Assembly: GCF_000429705.1 (NCBI RefSeq)
Contig: NZ_KE386941.1
Coordinates: 2,034,781-2,098,780, forward strand
DNA length: 64,000 bases
From: Alteribacter aurantiacus DSM 18675
GTDB lineage: Bacteria > Bacillota > Bacilli > Bacillales > Salisediminibacteriaceae
Reading direction: 5' to 3'
Shown: one piece after another, positions 50,017 through 59,120 of the stretch
Numbering within the stretch: position 1 is the first letter of the stretch
Layout: each line of letters opens with the position of its first letter
Notes under the pieces: generated by a model
The model's database searches: none
Told to the model about the DNA's origin: nothing
Seen by the model: only the letters and a program-made list of their open reading frames with translations
Program-made: the position numbers and the translations under genes

Positions 50017-51132
50017 TTATCGTTTTTCAATCGGTACCCAAGCCTGCTTATCCGGTCCTACATACTCTGCACGAGGACGGATCAAACGGTTGTTTTCATA
50101 TTGCTCAAGGATGTGAGCTAACCATCCGGACACACGACTTACCGCAAAGATTGGCGTAAATAAGTCATGCTCAATACCTAGGCTGTGATAAACAGAAGCG
50201 GAGTAGAAATCGACATTTGGTAAAAGTCCTTTTTCACTTGTCACAATCTCGTCGATCTTCACACTCATGTCATACCATTTTGTCTCACCCGTGATTTTAG
50301 TCAGTTGACGACTCATTTCTTTCAAGTGCTTCGCACGAGGGTCGCCATCTTTATAAACACGGTGTCCGAATCCCATAATCTTTTCTTTGTTAGCTAAAGC
50401 TTTATGGATGTAGTCTTCTACTTTATCTTCTTCACCAATTTCTGAGAGCATTGCCATTACACGCTCGTTTGCCCCACCGTGAAGAGGACCTTTAAGTGCA
50501 CCAATCGCTGCCGTCACACCTGAGTAAACATCAGAAAGTGTCGCTACACATACGCGTGCTGTAAATGTGGAAGCGTTAAGCTCGTGGTCTGCGTGAAGAA
50601 CTAACGCTTTGTTGAAAGCTTCGATTGACGTCTCGTCCGGATCTTCGCCGTTTAGCATGTAAAGGAAGTTTGCAGCATAGCTTAGTTCCGGCTTAGGTGC
50701 AATCGGCTCCTTGCCTTCACGAATACGAGCGAAGGCTGTAACTATCGTTGGCATTTGAGCTTGGAGCTTCATCGCTTTTTTACGATTCGCCTCCTCTGTC
50801 ATCTCATCTGCATCTTCATCAAACAATGCTAGATTCGATACAGCCGTACGCAATGCTGCCATCGGATGCACCTTATCGATTGGATACGTTTTCAATTGTT
50901 CTAGCACTTGATCTGGCACAGCTGAGTAGCCGTTCAACTCTTTTGTAAACGAATCAAGCTCCTCTTGAGATGGGAGTTTGTGATTCCAAAGCAAGTAAAC
51001 GACCTCTTCAAACGTGGCATAATCGGCTAAATCGTCGATGTTATATCCGTTATACGTTAATACTCCATCAATAATAGAACTTACGCTGGATGTTGTTGCT
51101 ACAATACCTTCCAAACCTTTTGTCGTACTCAT
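50017..51132 (-). CDS. citZ: Citrate synthase II
   Basis: This 371-residue citrate synthase begins the TCA cycle. It has the dimeric Gram-positive type pattern GYNIDDLADYATFEEVVYLL, catalytic His in HADHELNAS near residue 217 and in MGFGHRVYKDGDPRAKHL near 258, and an Asp in NVDFYSASVYHSLG near 310. A leader of about 290 bases contains a cre site. It heads the citZ-icd-mdh cluster. Confidence 0.96.
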   Translation of the reverse strand: MSTTKGLEGIVATTSSVSSIIDGVLTYNGYNIDDLADYATFEEVVYLLWNHKLPSQEELDSFTKELNGYSAVPDQVLEQLKTYPIDKVHPMAALRTAVSNLALFDEDADEMTEEANRKKAMKLQAQMPTIVTAFARIREGKEPIAPKPELSYAANFLYMLNGEDPDETSIEAFNKALVLHADHELNASTFTARVCVATLSDVYSGVTAAIGALKGPLHGGANERVMAMLSEIGEEDKVEDYIHKALANKEKIMGFGHRVYKDGDPRAKHLKEMSRQLTKITGETKWYDMSVKIDEIVTSEKGLLPNVDFYSASVYHSLGIEHDLFTPIFAVSRVSGWLAHILEQYENNRLIRPRAEYVGPDKQAWVPIEKR

Positions 51133-51354
51133 ACCAACCTCTCCTTTAGTTCATTATTTTTTCGTGGACTTACTCCTTATTCCCTTAACGATTCCCAAAA
51201 AAACTTCATCAGTCGTTGATCATAAAGGTTTCTTAAGCGGATCAAGGCATTGGGGAACATTGTCGCAAATTTTAAAGGGATTTGTTTTAGTAAAATAACA
51301 TTCACTTTCAATCTCCCTCGTTCAATCTCCTATGTAAGTCATATCCCCCATCGA

Positions 51355-51370
51355 TGGTAAGCGTTTTCTA
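51355..51370 (-). promoter_or_regulatory. cre (CcpA) site in the citZ leader
   Basis: The minus-strand sequence TAGAAAACGCTTACCA matches the cre pattern. It lies about 55-70 bases downstream of the predicted transcript start, where a bound CcpA could act as a roadblock. In B. subtilis citZ is known to be CcpA-repressed. Confidence 0.65.
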
Positions 51371-51431
51371 GAATGTTTTCAAGGAGTTTAAACTCTTGTA
51401 GTTCAAATACATTTTTCAACAGTCAACTAAT

Positions 51432-51460
51432 ATTATAACGATTTTTTACAAGTTTGTGAA
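51432..51460 (-). promoter_or_regulatory. Sigma-A promoter of citZ
   Basis: A perfect minus-strand TATAAT has TTCACA 17 bases upstream. The 409-base gap 51133-51541 holds this promoter, the cre site and a long untranslated leader. I see no other gene in it. Confidence 0.6.
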
Positions 51461-51541
51461 CTTTAAATTATTAAATCAAAGCAAGATTCTAACTTATACT
51501 ATTATTTTAATTTGTTTGACAGTTCACGTACAGTGACAATT

Positions 51542-52015
51542 TCACCCACCCATCGAGGTGAAAAATGACACGATTCTCATTGCCATATACGCAATTCCCG
51601 CCCCAATGAGTGGCCCTACAGCAACACCGTTGAACAGGGCTACAGCCAAAATGGTTCCAAAAACGAGAGCAGCTGTAATGTGAGGATCGTTTTGTAAAAG
51701 CTCTACCCCGTTAGCAGCAATAATAGCAACAAAAATACCCGCTCCTAGAGCTATCCATGCATAGGATGATCTTGTTGCTTCCACGAGTTCCTTAAATCCG
51801 ATTTGACCTGTCACAATCGGGACCAATACGGCGATCGTAATAATCGTCACGCCAATGTGGATGCCTTTTTGTTGAAGTAATGGGAATGCTTTGTCTCCTA
51901 ACCCCACCCACTTAATTAATAACAATACAACAACTGCAATGATGAGCGATTGATTTTTAGCGATGAGACCTATACCTAATAAAACGAGCATGAATAATGT
52001 TGATGGTGCGAACAT
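51542..52015 (-). CDS. ytwI: DUF441 membrane protein YtwI
   Basis: This 157-residue membrane protein has four to five hydrophobic segments and the DUF441 pattern LLIKWVGLGDKAFPLLQQKGIHIGV, then TGQIGFKEL and LVFGTILAVALFNGVAVGPLIGAGI. Function is unknown. The ATG at 52015 follows AAGGAGAG by seven bases. It is divergent from ytvI and located next to citZ, as in B. subtilis. Confidence 0.88.
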   Translation of the reverse strand: MFAPSTLFMLVLLGIGLIAKNQSLIIAVVVLLLIKWVGLGDKAFPLLQQKGIHIGVTIITIAVLVPIVTGQIGFKELVEATRSSYAWIALGAGIFVAIIAANGVELLQNDPHITAALVFGTILAVALFNGVAVGPLIGAGIAYMAMRIVSFFTSMGG

Positions 52016-52099
52016 AGTAATTCTCTCCTTACCTATTGTACAAGCCGGCATGTCTTCCCATTCTTCATCATAGTATGGAGAAGAGAGGAGGCGAGATTT

Positions 52100-53215
52100 G
52101 TGCCTAAATGGACTGCTCCCTTAATTCGGGCCGGTGTTGTTATAGCTTTTTCACTCCTGTTTCTTTTAGGAGGATACTTGATTATCCGTTTTTTATATCC
52201 TTTTGTTATCGGTTTTATTTTAGCTCTCCTTCTTCTTCCTCTAGTAAACAAAGTGGAACGAGGGTTCGGATGGTCACGCTCTGCATCCGTACTCTTGGCT
52301 ATGATTGGTCTTATTGTGGCTCTTCTCGCCTTTGTTACTGTAGCTGCTGTTGAAGTGGCCAATGGACTGATCTATTTATCCGGTGTCCTCCCTGGTTACA
52401 TAAAGGACATGGCATTTACTATTGAAAATTGGGTCATGAACACAGCCCTTCCTATTTACGACAAAATCAATCACCTTGTCTTGTCTCTTGACTCCGGTCA
52501 ACAGGATACAGTCACTCAGTCCATTCAATCCATTACAGGAGAGATAACGCAAAAGGCAAGTGAATTTATCCAAATCCTTTTAAACGGCTTTGCAGAGTTG
52601 CTATTAAGTTTGCCAAATACGATAACGATCATGTTGTTTTCAATTCTTTCGGCATTTTTTATTACAAAGGATTGGCCGCTTATTCTCAGTTGGTACCACC
52701 GACTCGTTCCAGACCAGGCCGTCCGTTATGTGAAAAGAATGTCAGAAGAGTGGAGAAAAGCCATATCCGGTTATGTGATTGCGCAGTTTATTCTCGTTGC
52801 CATGACAGGAACAATCGTTGTCATTGGACTTCTCATTCTCGGTGTAAAACATGCCATTACCACTGCCGTATTAATCGCCATTGTAGATGTGTTGCCCTAC
52901 CTTGGGACGGGGATTGTATTTATTCCTTGGATCTTATACAGCTTCTTTTCAGGTGATTGGTTTATGTCGATTGGCTTAAGTATTATATACGGTATTGTCG
53001 TGGTTCAAAGACAAGTTGCAGAGCCGAAAGTGTTATCGCGGCATATCGGGGTCCATCCGTTACCTCTCTTGATTACATTGTTCTTAAGCTACCAACTTCT
53101 CGGCTTTGCCGGACTACTACTTGGTCCAATGATCCTCATTATCCTTCAGTCCTTGGTTAGGGCAGGTATTATACATGAAGTCGTTCGTTATGTTATCGGA
53201 AATGGAAAAACGTAA
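52100..53215 (+). CDS. ytvI: Sporulation integral membrane protein YtvI (AI-2E family)
   Basis: This 371-residue membrane protein belongs to the AI-2E transporter/permease family. It has an N-terminal helix pair, a long extracytoplasmic stretch at about 75-160 and five further segments, with the family pattern VDVLPYLGTGIVFIPWILYS and EPKVLSRHIGVHPLPLL near the C-terminus. YtvI is a spore-former variant linked to sporulation in B. subtilis. The start is GTG at 52100, eight bases after GGAGG, with no ATG nearby. It is the only plus-strand gene of the 37-64 kb part and shares a bidirectional terminator with fxsA. Confidence 0.9.
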   Translation: MPKWTAPLIRAGVVIAFSLLFLLGGYLIIRFLYPFVIGFILALLLLPLVNKVERGFGWSRSASVLLAMIGLIVALLAFVTVAAVEVANGLIYLSGVLPGYIKDMAFTIENWVMNTALPIYDKINHLVLSLDSGQQDTVTQSIQSITGEITQKASEFIQILLNGFAELLLSLPNTITIMLFSILSAFFITKDWPLILSWYHRLVPDQAVRYVKRMSEEWRKAISGYVIAQFILVAMTGTIVVIGLLILGVKHAITTAVLIAIVDVLPYLGTGIVFIPWILYSFFSGDWFMSIGLSIIYGIVVVQRQVAEPKVLSRHIGVHPLPLLITLFLSYQLLGFAGLLLGPMILIILQSLVRAGIIHEVVRYVIGNGKT

Positions 53216-53216
53216 T

Positions 53217-53252
53217 AAACAAACCGGCTGTGATAAACAGCCGGTTTGTTTG
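53217..53252. terminator. Bidirectional terminator between ytvI and fxsA
   Basis: A perfect 14-base stem AAACAAACCGGCTG with a seven-base loop TGATAAA directly follows ytvI and precedes the fxsA stop on the other strand. Confidence 0.92.
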
Positions 53253-53263
53253 TCATCTTCACA

Positions 53264-53665
53264 TTAAAACTTACGCCCGCGATAAAAAACAACATTACCC
53301 GATCGTATGGAGCGTTCAAACATCCGTTGCAAGAAGCCTTTAAAGATCGCACGGGTTTGTGGAATTAGTAAAAAGAATCCAAGTGCATCTGTAATAAAGC
53401 CTGGGGTAAGAAGAACCACTCCCCCTACCAAAATACAAATACCATCTAGTAAAACACCGCTAGGCACCTGGCCTTGAGTGGTTTGCATTTGTGCCGTTCG
53501 GATGGCGTTTAACCCCTCTTTTTTAGCAAGGGCGGCTCCTAAGATCCCTGTTGCAATTATGAGTAAAATCGTTGGGATGATCCCGATGGTGTTGCCGGAA
53601 AGGACCAACACTCCGATTTCCAAAGCAGGTACCACAATGAGCAAAAGTAAAAATAGTTTTCCCAT
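53264..53665 (-). CDS. fxsA: FxsA family membrane protein
   Basis: This 133-residue FxsA homologue has four hydrophobic segments. The family pattern VVPALEIGVLVLSGNTIGI near the N-terminus, GALAKKEGLNAIRTAQMQTTQGQVPSGVLLDG at about 45-75 and LLTPGFITDALGFFLLIPQTR at about 85-105 are all present. In E. coli FxsA counters the F-plasmid exclusion of phage T7. Its normal role is unclear. It lies between ytvI and pyk as in B. subtilis. Confidence 0.92.
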   Translation of the reverse strand: MGKLFLLLLIVVPALEIGVLVLSGNTIGIIPTILLIIATGILGAALAKKEGLNAIRTAQMQTTQGQVPSGVLLDGICILVGGVVLLTPGFITDALGFFLLIPQTRAIFKGFLQRMFERSIRSGNVVFYRGRKF

Positions 53666-53829
53666 AAAAGACCGTCTCCTTTAATGTGTATCTATAGCAC
53701 CCAAGACGTGAGACGTACATGTGACTACCCTTTTATTTTAGCTATTTTTAAGGGTTTTGTCGAGGAAGGTGAGAGCGTCCAATCGAGACTCGTTCGTTTA
53801 TAGGGGGGCGGGCAGTAAGAAACTAGAGG

Positions 53830-53955
53830 TTTCATTATATATTCGAGATATTCATTATAAATGGCGAAGGATTCAGTATATGTTCAAAAGATTCATCTTA
53901 AACCGGCCTGGATTCAGTATATTATCTGAAACATTCATTATAAAAGGCTCCGCGC
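53830..53955. repeat. 20-21-bp tandem repeat array E (6 copies)
   Basis: Six imperfect copies of an ATTCATTATAAAAGG-like unit (alternating with ATTCAGTATAT) have TTC(A/G)T starts near 53831, 53851, 53872, 53892, 53913 and 53934. It lies between the fxsA start and the pyk terminator, in the 403-base gap 53666-54068. Confidence 0.8.
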
Positions 53956-54021
53956 TCACTCACCTTCAACGTCCTCATGTCTCCCATCATGCCTGCCCCT
54001 AACTTCTCCAAGATTCATACA

Positions 54022-54055
54022 AAAAAAAGCCGGCTTCATTTTCAATGAAACCGGC
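54022..54055 (-). terminator. Terminator of pyk
   Basis: Stem AGCCGG-TTCAT/ATGAA-CCGGCT is followed by a long T-run on the minus strand, about 15 bases past the pyk stop. Confidence 0.9.
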
Positions 54056-54068
54056 TCTATTTATAATT

Positions 54069-55823
54069 TTACAGTACGCTTGCTACACCTTTGTAAATGT
54101 TTCCGTGGCTTCCGTCGACTGTAATTTCGTCTCCGTCTGCAAAGAGGTCAGTAGCCCCTTCTACTCCAACGATGACAGGAATTCCAAGGTTTAGACCTAC
54201 TACTGCTGCGTGAGAAGTAAGTCCTCCTTGTTCTGTAATCACAGCAGATGCTTTTTCGAACGCATCCATCATGTCACGGTCCGTGCTAGTTGTTACAAGG
54301 ATTGCCCCTTGCTCCATCTTTTGAACAGCTTCGCTTCCGTCTTTCGCAATGACGACTTTACCGGAACGAGTTTTACGTCCGATCCCTTGTCCTTTGGCAG
54401 CAACTTCACCTACAACGTGGACTTTCATGATGTTTGTCGTTCCTCTTTCACCAACCGGTACACCAGCAGAGATAATAACAAGGTCACCATGGTTTACAAG
54501 GCCTGTCTTCAGAGACTCTTCAACGGCGGAAGAAAGCATTTCGTCCGTTGTTGTAGCCTTAGGTCCCAGTTGAGGGTGCACGCCCCATACAAGGCATAAT
54601 GAGCGGCATACGCGCTCACTGTGAGTGATCGCAACGATCGGGCTTTGCGGACGATACTTGGATACCATACGCGCCGTGTGACCACTTTCTGTTGCAGTTA
54701 AAATCGCCGACGATTGCAAGTTAAGAGCAGTGTGCGCTACAGATTGACTGATTGAATCCGTGATCGTGTGCTCACTTTCTTTACTGCGACGACGAAGGAT
54801 ATCTTCGTACTTAAGAGCAGTTTCAGCTTTCTTTGCAATGTTGTTCATTGTTTGAACAGACTCTACAGGGTATGTTCCTGCTGCCGTTTCACCAGAAAGC
54901 ATAATAGCATCAGTACCATCAAAGATCGCGTTCGCTACGTCACTTGCTTCCGCGCGTGTTGGACGAGGGTTACGTTGCATGGAGTCAAGCATTTGAGTAG
55001 CTGTGATAACCGGCTTACCAAGGCGGTTACACTTTTTGATGAGTTCTTTTTGAACAAGTGGTACATCTTCAGCCGGAATCTCTACTCCTAGGTCTCCACG
55101 AGCAACCATCAAACCGTCAGATACTTCAAGAATTTCATCGATGTTATCGACACCTTCTTGGTTTTCGATCTTCGGAATGATTTGAATGTGAGAGGCATTG
55201 TGCTTTTCAAGAAGCTCACGAATCTCAAGGACGTCAGAAGCACGACGGACGAAAGAAGCTGCGATAAAGTCAACGTCTTGCTCGATACCGAAGACGATGT
55301 CATTAGCATCCTTTTCTGTGATTCCCGGTAGATTTACACTTACACCAGGTACGTTTACACCTTTTTTGTTTTTTAACAAACCACTGTTAACGACTTCGGT
55401 TACAAGTTCACCGTCACCGATGGATTTCACGCGCAGTTCAATTAATCCATCATCCAATAGAAGAATAGAACCTTCGTGAACATCGTCAATAAGACCTGGA
55501 TAAGTAATGGAGATCTTGGAAGCATTCCCTACTACTTCAGTCATGGAAACAATGACTTCAGAACCGCGCTCAAGCTGGGCTTGTCCACCTTCTAAAGTTT
55601 GTGTACGGATTTCAGGTCCTTTTGTGTCAAGAAGAATCGCGACTTTCTTTCCCGCTTTTTCAGCAGCAGAGCGGATGTTCTGGATACGAGCACCGTGCTC
55701 TTCATAATCACCGTGTGAAAAGTTCAACCTTGAAACGTTCATTCCCGCTTCAATTAAGCTGGATAGTTTTTCAATCGATTCACTCGCAGGTCCAATCGTA
55801 CATACAATCTTTGTTTTTCTCAT
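54069..55823 (-). CDS. pyk: Pyruvate kinase
   Basis: This 584-residue pyruvate kinase makes pyruvate and ATP from phosphoenolpyruvate. The N-terminal half has the barrel pattern TKIVCTIGPASES, SRLNFSHGDYEEH, MVARGDLGVEIPAEDV, ATQMLDSMQRNPRPTRAEASDVANA and LSGETAAG. The extra C-terminal 110 residues hold the PEP-utiliser-like domain with TEQGGLTSHAAVVGLNLGIPVIVG, a feature of Bacillus pyruvate kinases. It lies directly downstream of pfkA in a glycolytic operon. Confidence 0.97.
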   Translation of the reverse strand: MRKTKIVCTIGPASESIEKLSSLIEAGMNVSRLNFSHGDYEEHGARIQNIRSAAEKAGKKVAILLDTKGPEIRTQTLEGGQAQLERGSEVIVSMTEVVGNASKISITYPGLIDDVHEGSILLLDDGLIELRVKSIGDGELVTEVVNSGLLKNKKGVNVPGVSVNLPGITEKDANDIVFGIEQDVDFIAASFVRRASDVLEIRELLEKHNASHIQIIPKIENQEGVDNIDEILEVSDGLMVARGDLGVEIPAEDVPLVQKELIKKCNRLGKPVITATQMLDSMQRNPRPTRAEASDVANAIFDGTDAIMLSGETAAGTYPVESVQTMNNIAKKAETALKYEDILRRRSKESEHTITDSISQSVAHTALNLQSSAILTATESGHTARMVSKYRPQSPIVAITHSERVCRSLCLVWGVHPQLGPKATTTDEMLSSAVEESLKTGLVNHGDLVIISAGVPVGERGTTNIMKVHVVGEVAAKGQGIGRKTRSGKVVIAKDGSEAVQKMEQGAILVTTSTDRDMMDAFEKASAVITEQGGLTSHAAVVGLNLGIPVIVGVEGATDLFADGDEITVDGSHGNIYKGVASVL

Positions 55824-55907
55824 ATTAAAAATCCTCCTCGAATATCTTGCTATCTAACACTAGTGTACACACAAGGACAACGGGTCCAAGGCATTGTACA
55901 CAGAATC

Positions 55908-56867
55908 TTAAATGGAAAGTTCTTGAGACAATTTATACATCTCTTCATCAATCGTGTGTTCTCTTGACAAAGCTTCCTCAATGTCATGAGAGACGAGAAC
56001 ATTTTTCTCAATACCAACCATTTGTCCTTGCTTTCCGTTGATTAGGAGTTCAACCGCTTTAGCTCCTAAACGACTTGCGAGAACACGGTCGGAAGCCGTT
56101 GGTGAGCCTCCACGTTGGATGTGACCTAACACAGTCACTCGTGTTTCAAAATTCGTTTTTTCTTGAATTTCGCGACCAATATCTACACCAGAACCTACGC
56201 CTTCAGCAACAAGAATGATACTGTGCTTTTTACCACGTTCAGCACCGCGCTTAAGTCTGGATACAACATCATCCATGTTGTAATCTACTTCAGGAACCAA
56301 GATGGTCTCGGCACCATCCGCAAGTCCTGCCCACAAAGCAAGGTCCCCTGCGTCACGTCCCATCACTTCCACAACGTATGTACGTTCGTGAGAAGTAGCT
56401 GTATCACGAATTTTATCAATGGCGTCAATCACTGTGTTTAACGCCGTATCAAAACCAATGGTATAGTCCGTTCCAGCAATGTCATTATCAATCGTTCCCG
56501 GAACTCCAATTGTCGGGAAGCCATGCTCCGTTAGTTTACGAGCACCTTGGAAAGAGCCGTCTCCCCCAATAACAACAAGGCCTTCGATACCGAACTTGTT
56601 AAGCTGTTCAATACCTTTCTTTTGACCTTCCAATGTTTTGAATTCTTCACATCTAGCTGTATAAAGCATCGTTCCACCACGGTGGATGATATCACCTACA
56701 GAACCTAATTCCAATTTTTCAATTTGGCCACTAATTAAACCGGCATATCCTTGATAGATACCATAGACTTCAAGGTCATGGTAGATTGCTTTACGAACAA
56801 CTGCACGAATGGCTGCGTTCATCCCTGGGGAGTCCCCACCACTTGTTAACACTCCAATGCGCTTCAT
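55908..56867 (-). CDS. pfkA: 6-phosphofructokinase
   Basis: This 319-residue ATP-dependent phosphofructokinase is the committed step of glycolysis. Key parts are the ATP site GVLTSGGDSPGMNAAIRA and GGDGSFQGA, the catalytic GTIDNDIAGTDYTIGFDTALNT (with the Asp base), and MGRDAGDLALWAGLA. Allosteric-site residues (LGHIQRGGSPTASDRVL) are conserved. It precedes pyk, as in B. subtilis. Confidence 0.97.
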   Translation of the reverse strand: MKRIGVLTSGGDSPGMNAAIRAVVRKAIYHDLEVYGIYQGYAGLISGQIEKLELGSVGDIIHRGGTMLYTARCEEFKTLEGQKKGIEQLNKFGIEGLVVIGGDGSFQGARKLTEHGFPTIGVPGTIDNDIAGTDYTIGFDTALNTVIDAIDKIRDTATSHERTYVVEVMGRDAGDLALWAGLADGAETILVPEVDYNMDDVVSRLKRGAERGKKHSIILVAEGVGSGVDIGREIQEKTNFETRVTVLGHIQRGGSPTASDRVLASRLGAKAVELLINGKQGQMVGIEKNVLVSHDIEEALSREHTIDEEMYKLSQELSI

Positions 56868-57050
56868 TCGTTTCCTTCACCTCTTCATTTAACTTTTATG
56901 TGTAAAGAAAGCTTGCTTAAAAACCGGGACAAAAGTTTCACATCTTTATCCTAAGCTTTTCTTATACTATCCTTGATTGGCGTTTATACTCATATCGCAG
57001 TAATAAAAATAACACTTTCAAAACCTTATAGCAATAGACATCCTTACCCA

Positions 57051-57085
57051 AACAAAACAGCCGCCCCGACAAGGGATGGCTGCTT
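57051..57085 (-). terminator. Terminator of accD-accA
   Basis: CAGCC-CCC/GGG-GGCTG hairpin with a T-rich run on the minus strand, just beyond accA. Confidence 0.75.
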
Positions 57086-57088
57086 TCC

Positions 57089-58066
57089 TTAATTGGCGCC
57101 ATTGGTACCGTTTACATAGTCGTAAGGTCCAATGTTTTTAAATTTTTCGTGACGTTTTTCAACAATTTCACTTTGATCGATTTCTGACAATTCTTTAAGG
57201 GCATTGGTAAGCGTTTCATCAATATACGTTGCCTGTTGCTCGATATTTCGATGAGCGCCCCCTCTTACCTCAGGAATAATGCCATCAATAAGCTTAAGTT
57301 CTCTTAAGTCCGGCGCCGTGATTTTCATTGTTTCAGCTGCTCGCTGAGCAAGGCCTGAATCCTTCCACAAGAGCGCGGCTGCACCTTCCGGGGAAATAAC
57401 AGAGTAAGTCGAATTCTCTAACATATAAATGCGATCCCCTACACCAAGAGCCAAGGCACCACCACTTCCGCCTTCTCCGATAACAATACAGATAACAGGA
57501 ACACTTAGGTCTGCCATTTCGATAAGGTTTCGGGCAATGGCTTCACTCTGTCCTCTCTCTTCAGCTGCAATACCAGGATACGCTCCTTTAGTATCGATAA
57601 AGTTAATAATCGGTCTATTAAACTTTTCCGCTTGTTTCATCAAACGCATCGCTTTGCGATAGCCTTCCGGATGGGGCATCCCAAAATTTCTACGAAGATT
57701 TTCTTTCGTTCCTTTACCTCGCTGGTGGCCGATGACTGTGACCGGCTGACCTTTGTATTTTGCAATTCCACCTACAATGGCCTCATCATCCCCGTACAAG
57801 CGGTCTCCGTGCAACTCCAAAAAATCTGTAAACAAACGCTCGATGTAATCAAGCGTTGTCGGTCTGTTGTTGTGCCTTGCAATCTGCACTCGATTCCACG
57901 GGCTCATATTCCCGTAAATGTCCTCTTCCAATTGCTCCATTCTCGATTCCAGCTTTTCAATTTCTCCTGAAAGATCAATTCCCTTTTCAGCAGTAAATGA
58001 TTTCAATTCCGAAATTTTGGTACGTAATTCCGTAATCGGTTTTTCAAATGGTAAATCTTCAGCCAT
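57089..58066 (-). CDS. accA: Acetyl-CoA carboxylase carboxyltransferase alpha subunit
   Basis: This 325-residue carboxyltransferase alpha subunit makes malonyl-CoA with AccD and the biotin carrier for fatty-acid synthesis. It shows RHNNRPTTLDYIERLFTDFLELHGDR early, then FIDTKGAYPGIAAEERGQSEAIA and EGGSGGALALGVGDRIYMLE, part of the carboxybiotin site. It begins two bases after the accD stop, so the pair is coupled. Confidence 0.97.
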   Translation of the reverse strand: MAEDLPFEKPITELRTKISELKSFTAEKGIDLSGEIEKLESRMEQLEEDIYGNMSPWNRVQIARHNNRPTTLDYIERLFTDFLELHGDRLYGDDEAIVGGIAKYKGQPVTVIGHQRGKGTKENLRRNFGMPHPEGYRKAMRLMKQAEKFNRPIINFIDTKGAYPGIAAEERGQSEAIARNLIEMADLSVPVICIVIGEGGSGGALALGVGDRIYMLENSTYSVISPEGAAALLWKDSGLAQRAAETMKITAPDLRELKLIDGIIPEVRGGAHRNIEQQATYIDETLTNALKELSEIDQSEIVEKRHEKFKNIGPYDYVNGTNGAN

Positions 58067-58068
58067 GA

Positions 58069-58968
58069 TTACACCTCCTGTTCATTCGGCTCTTTTTGTT
58101 CTTCAACTTCACCCTCACTCAAAGGTGAGTGGATGCTCAGTATTGTTTTAAGAGTATCCTTCATGTCTTTACGCTCCACCACTCGGTCCAATTGACCATG
58201 TTTAAGGAGGAATTCTGCAGTCTGGAAGTCTTCAGGTAATTCTTGGCGAATCGTTTGTTCAATGATTCTTCGACCTGCAAAGCCAATCAATGCTTTGGGT
58301 TCAGCAAGGTTAATATCTCCGAGGGACGCAAAGCTTGCTGAAACACCACCAGTAGTTGGATGTGTCATAATTGAAATAAACAAACCGCCTGCATTATGCA
58401 GCTTGTTTAAGGCAGTACTCGTTTTTGCCATTTGCATGAGGCTGAAAACGCCTTCTTGCATTCTTGCTCCGCCCGATGCGGCGAAAAGAATAAATGGCAT
58501 GTCCTCTACAATTGCTCGTTCAATTGCACGAACAATTTTTTCACCTACAACCGATCCCATACTCCCCATGCGAAAACGAGCATCCATCACGCCAACAACG
58601 GCTGGATAGCCGTCAATCTTCCCTTTTCCAGTTACAATAGCTTCGTTTAAACCGGTTTTCTCCCGGTCGGATTGGGATTTTTCAGGATATGACGGGAAGT
58701 CTAGGGGGTCTTTAGAAATGATATTTTGGTCAAACTCTTCGAAAGTACCCTCATCAAAGATCGTATCCAAACGATCATAAGCTGTTAGTCTATGATGAAA
58801 GCCACATGAATCACAAACACTGAGATTCTTTTTAAGTTCTTTTGTATACATTATGCTTTTACATTGGGGACACTTCGTCATCAGGCCTTCCGGTACCTCT
58901 TGCTTTGCTTCTTCGGAAGGTATGGTTGCATATTTCTTTTTCTTCTTTGAAAAAAGATCCCGTAACAT
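58069..58968 (-). CDS. accD: Acetyl-CoA carboxylase carboxyltransferase beta subunit
   Basis: This 299-residue beta subunit has an N-terminal zinc ribbon (TKCPQCKSIMYTKE and SVCDSCGFHHR) and the carboxyltransferase fold with FAASGGARMQEG and HPTTGGVSASFASLGDI. The start is the ATG at 58968 after AGAGGTG; upstream open codons have no ribosome site and do not resemble AccD. It is coupled to accA and located downstream of a FadR-type regulator gene. Confidence 0.95.
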   Translation of the reverse strand: MLRDLFSKKKKKYATIPSEEAKQEVPEGLMTKCPQCKSIMYTKELKKNLSVCDSCGFHHRLTAYDRLDTIFDEGTFEEFDQNIISKDPLDFPSYPEKSQSDREKTGLNEAIVTGKGKIDGYPAVVGVMDARFRMGSMGSVVGEKIVRAIERAIVEDMPFILFAASGGARMQEGVFSLMQMAKTSTALNKLHNAGGLFISIMTHPTTGGVSASFASLGDINLAEPKALIGFAGRRIIEQTIRQELPEDFQTAEFLLKHGQLDRVVERKDMKDTLKTILSIHSPLSEGEVEEQKEPNEQEV

Positions 58969-59120
58969 ACATATCACCTCTTTATCCATCTCTAAATAAG
59001 ATCCAGCTTCATTATTCAAAAGGGTATTCTTTACCTGTAATTCGTAAATTTTTTCCATCATACCACTCAAGGATAGACGAATTCAAGATTGTTCGTGTTA
59101 TCTTTATCTTCATTATTCTT

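Noticed and set aside
53830..53955. Array E considered as a CRISPR array
   Set aside because: Units are only 20-21 bases, directly adjacent, imperfect and without unique spacers. No cas genes are in the window.
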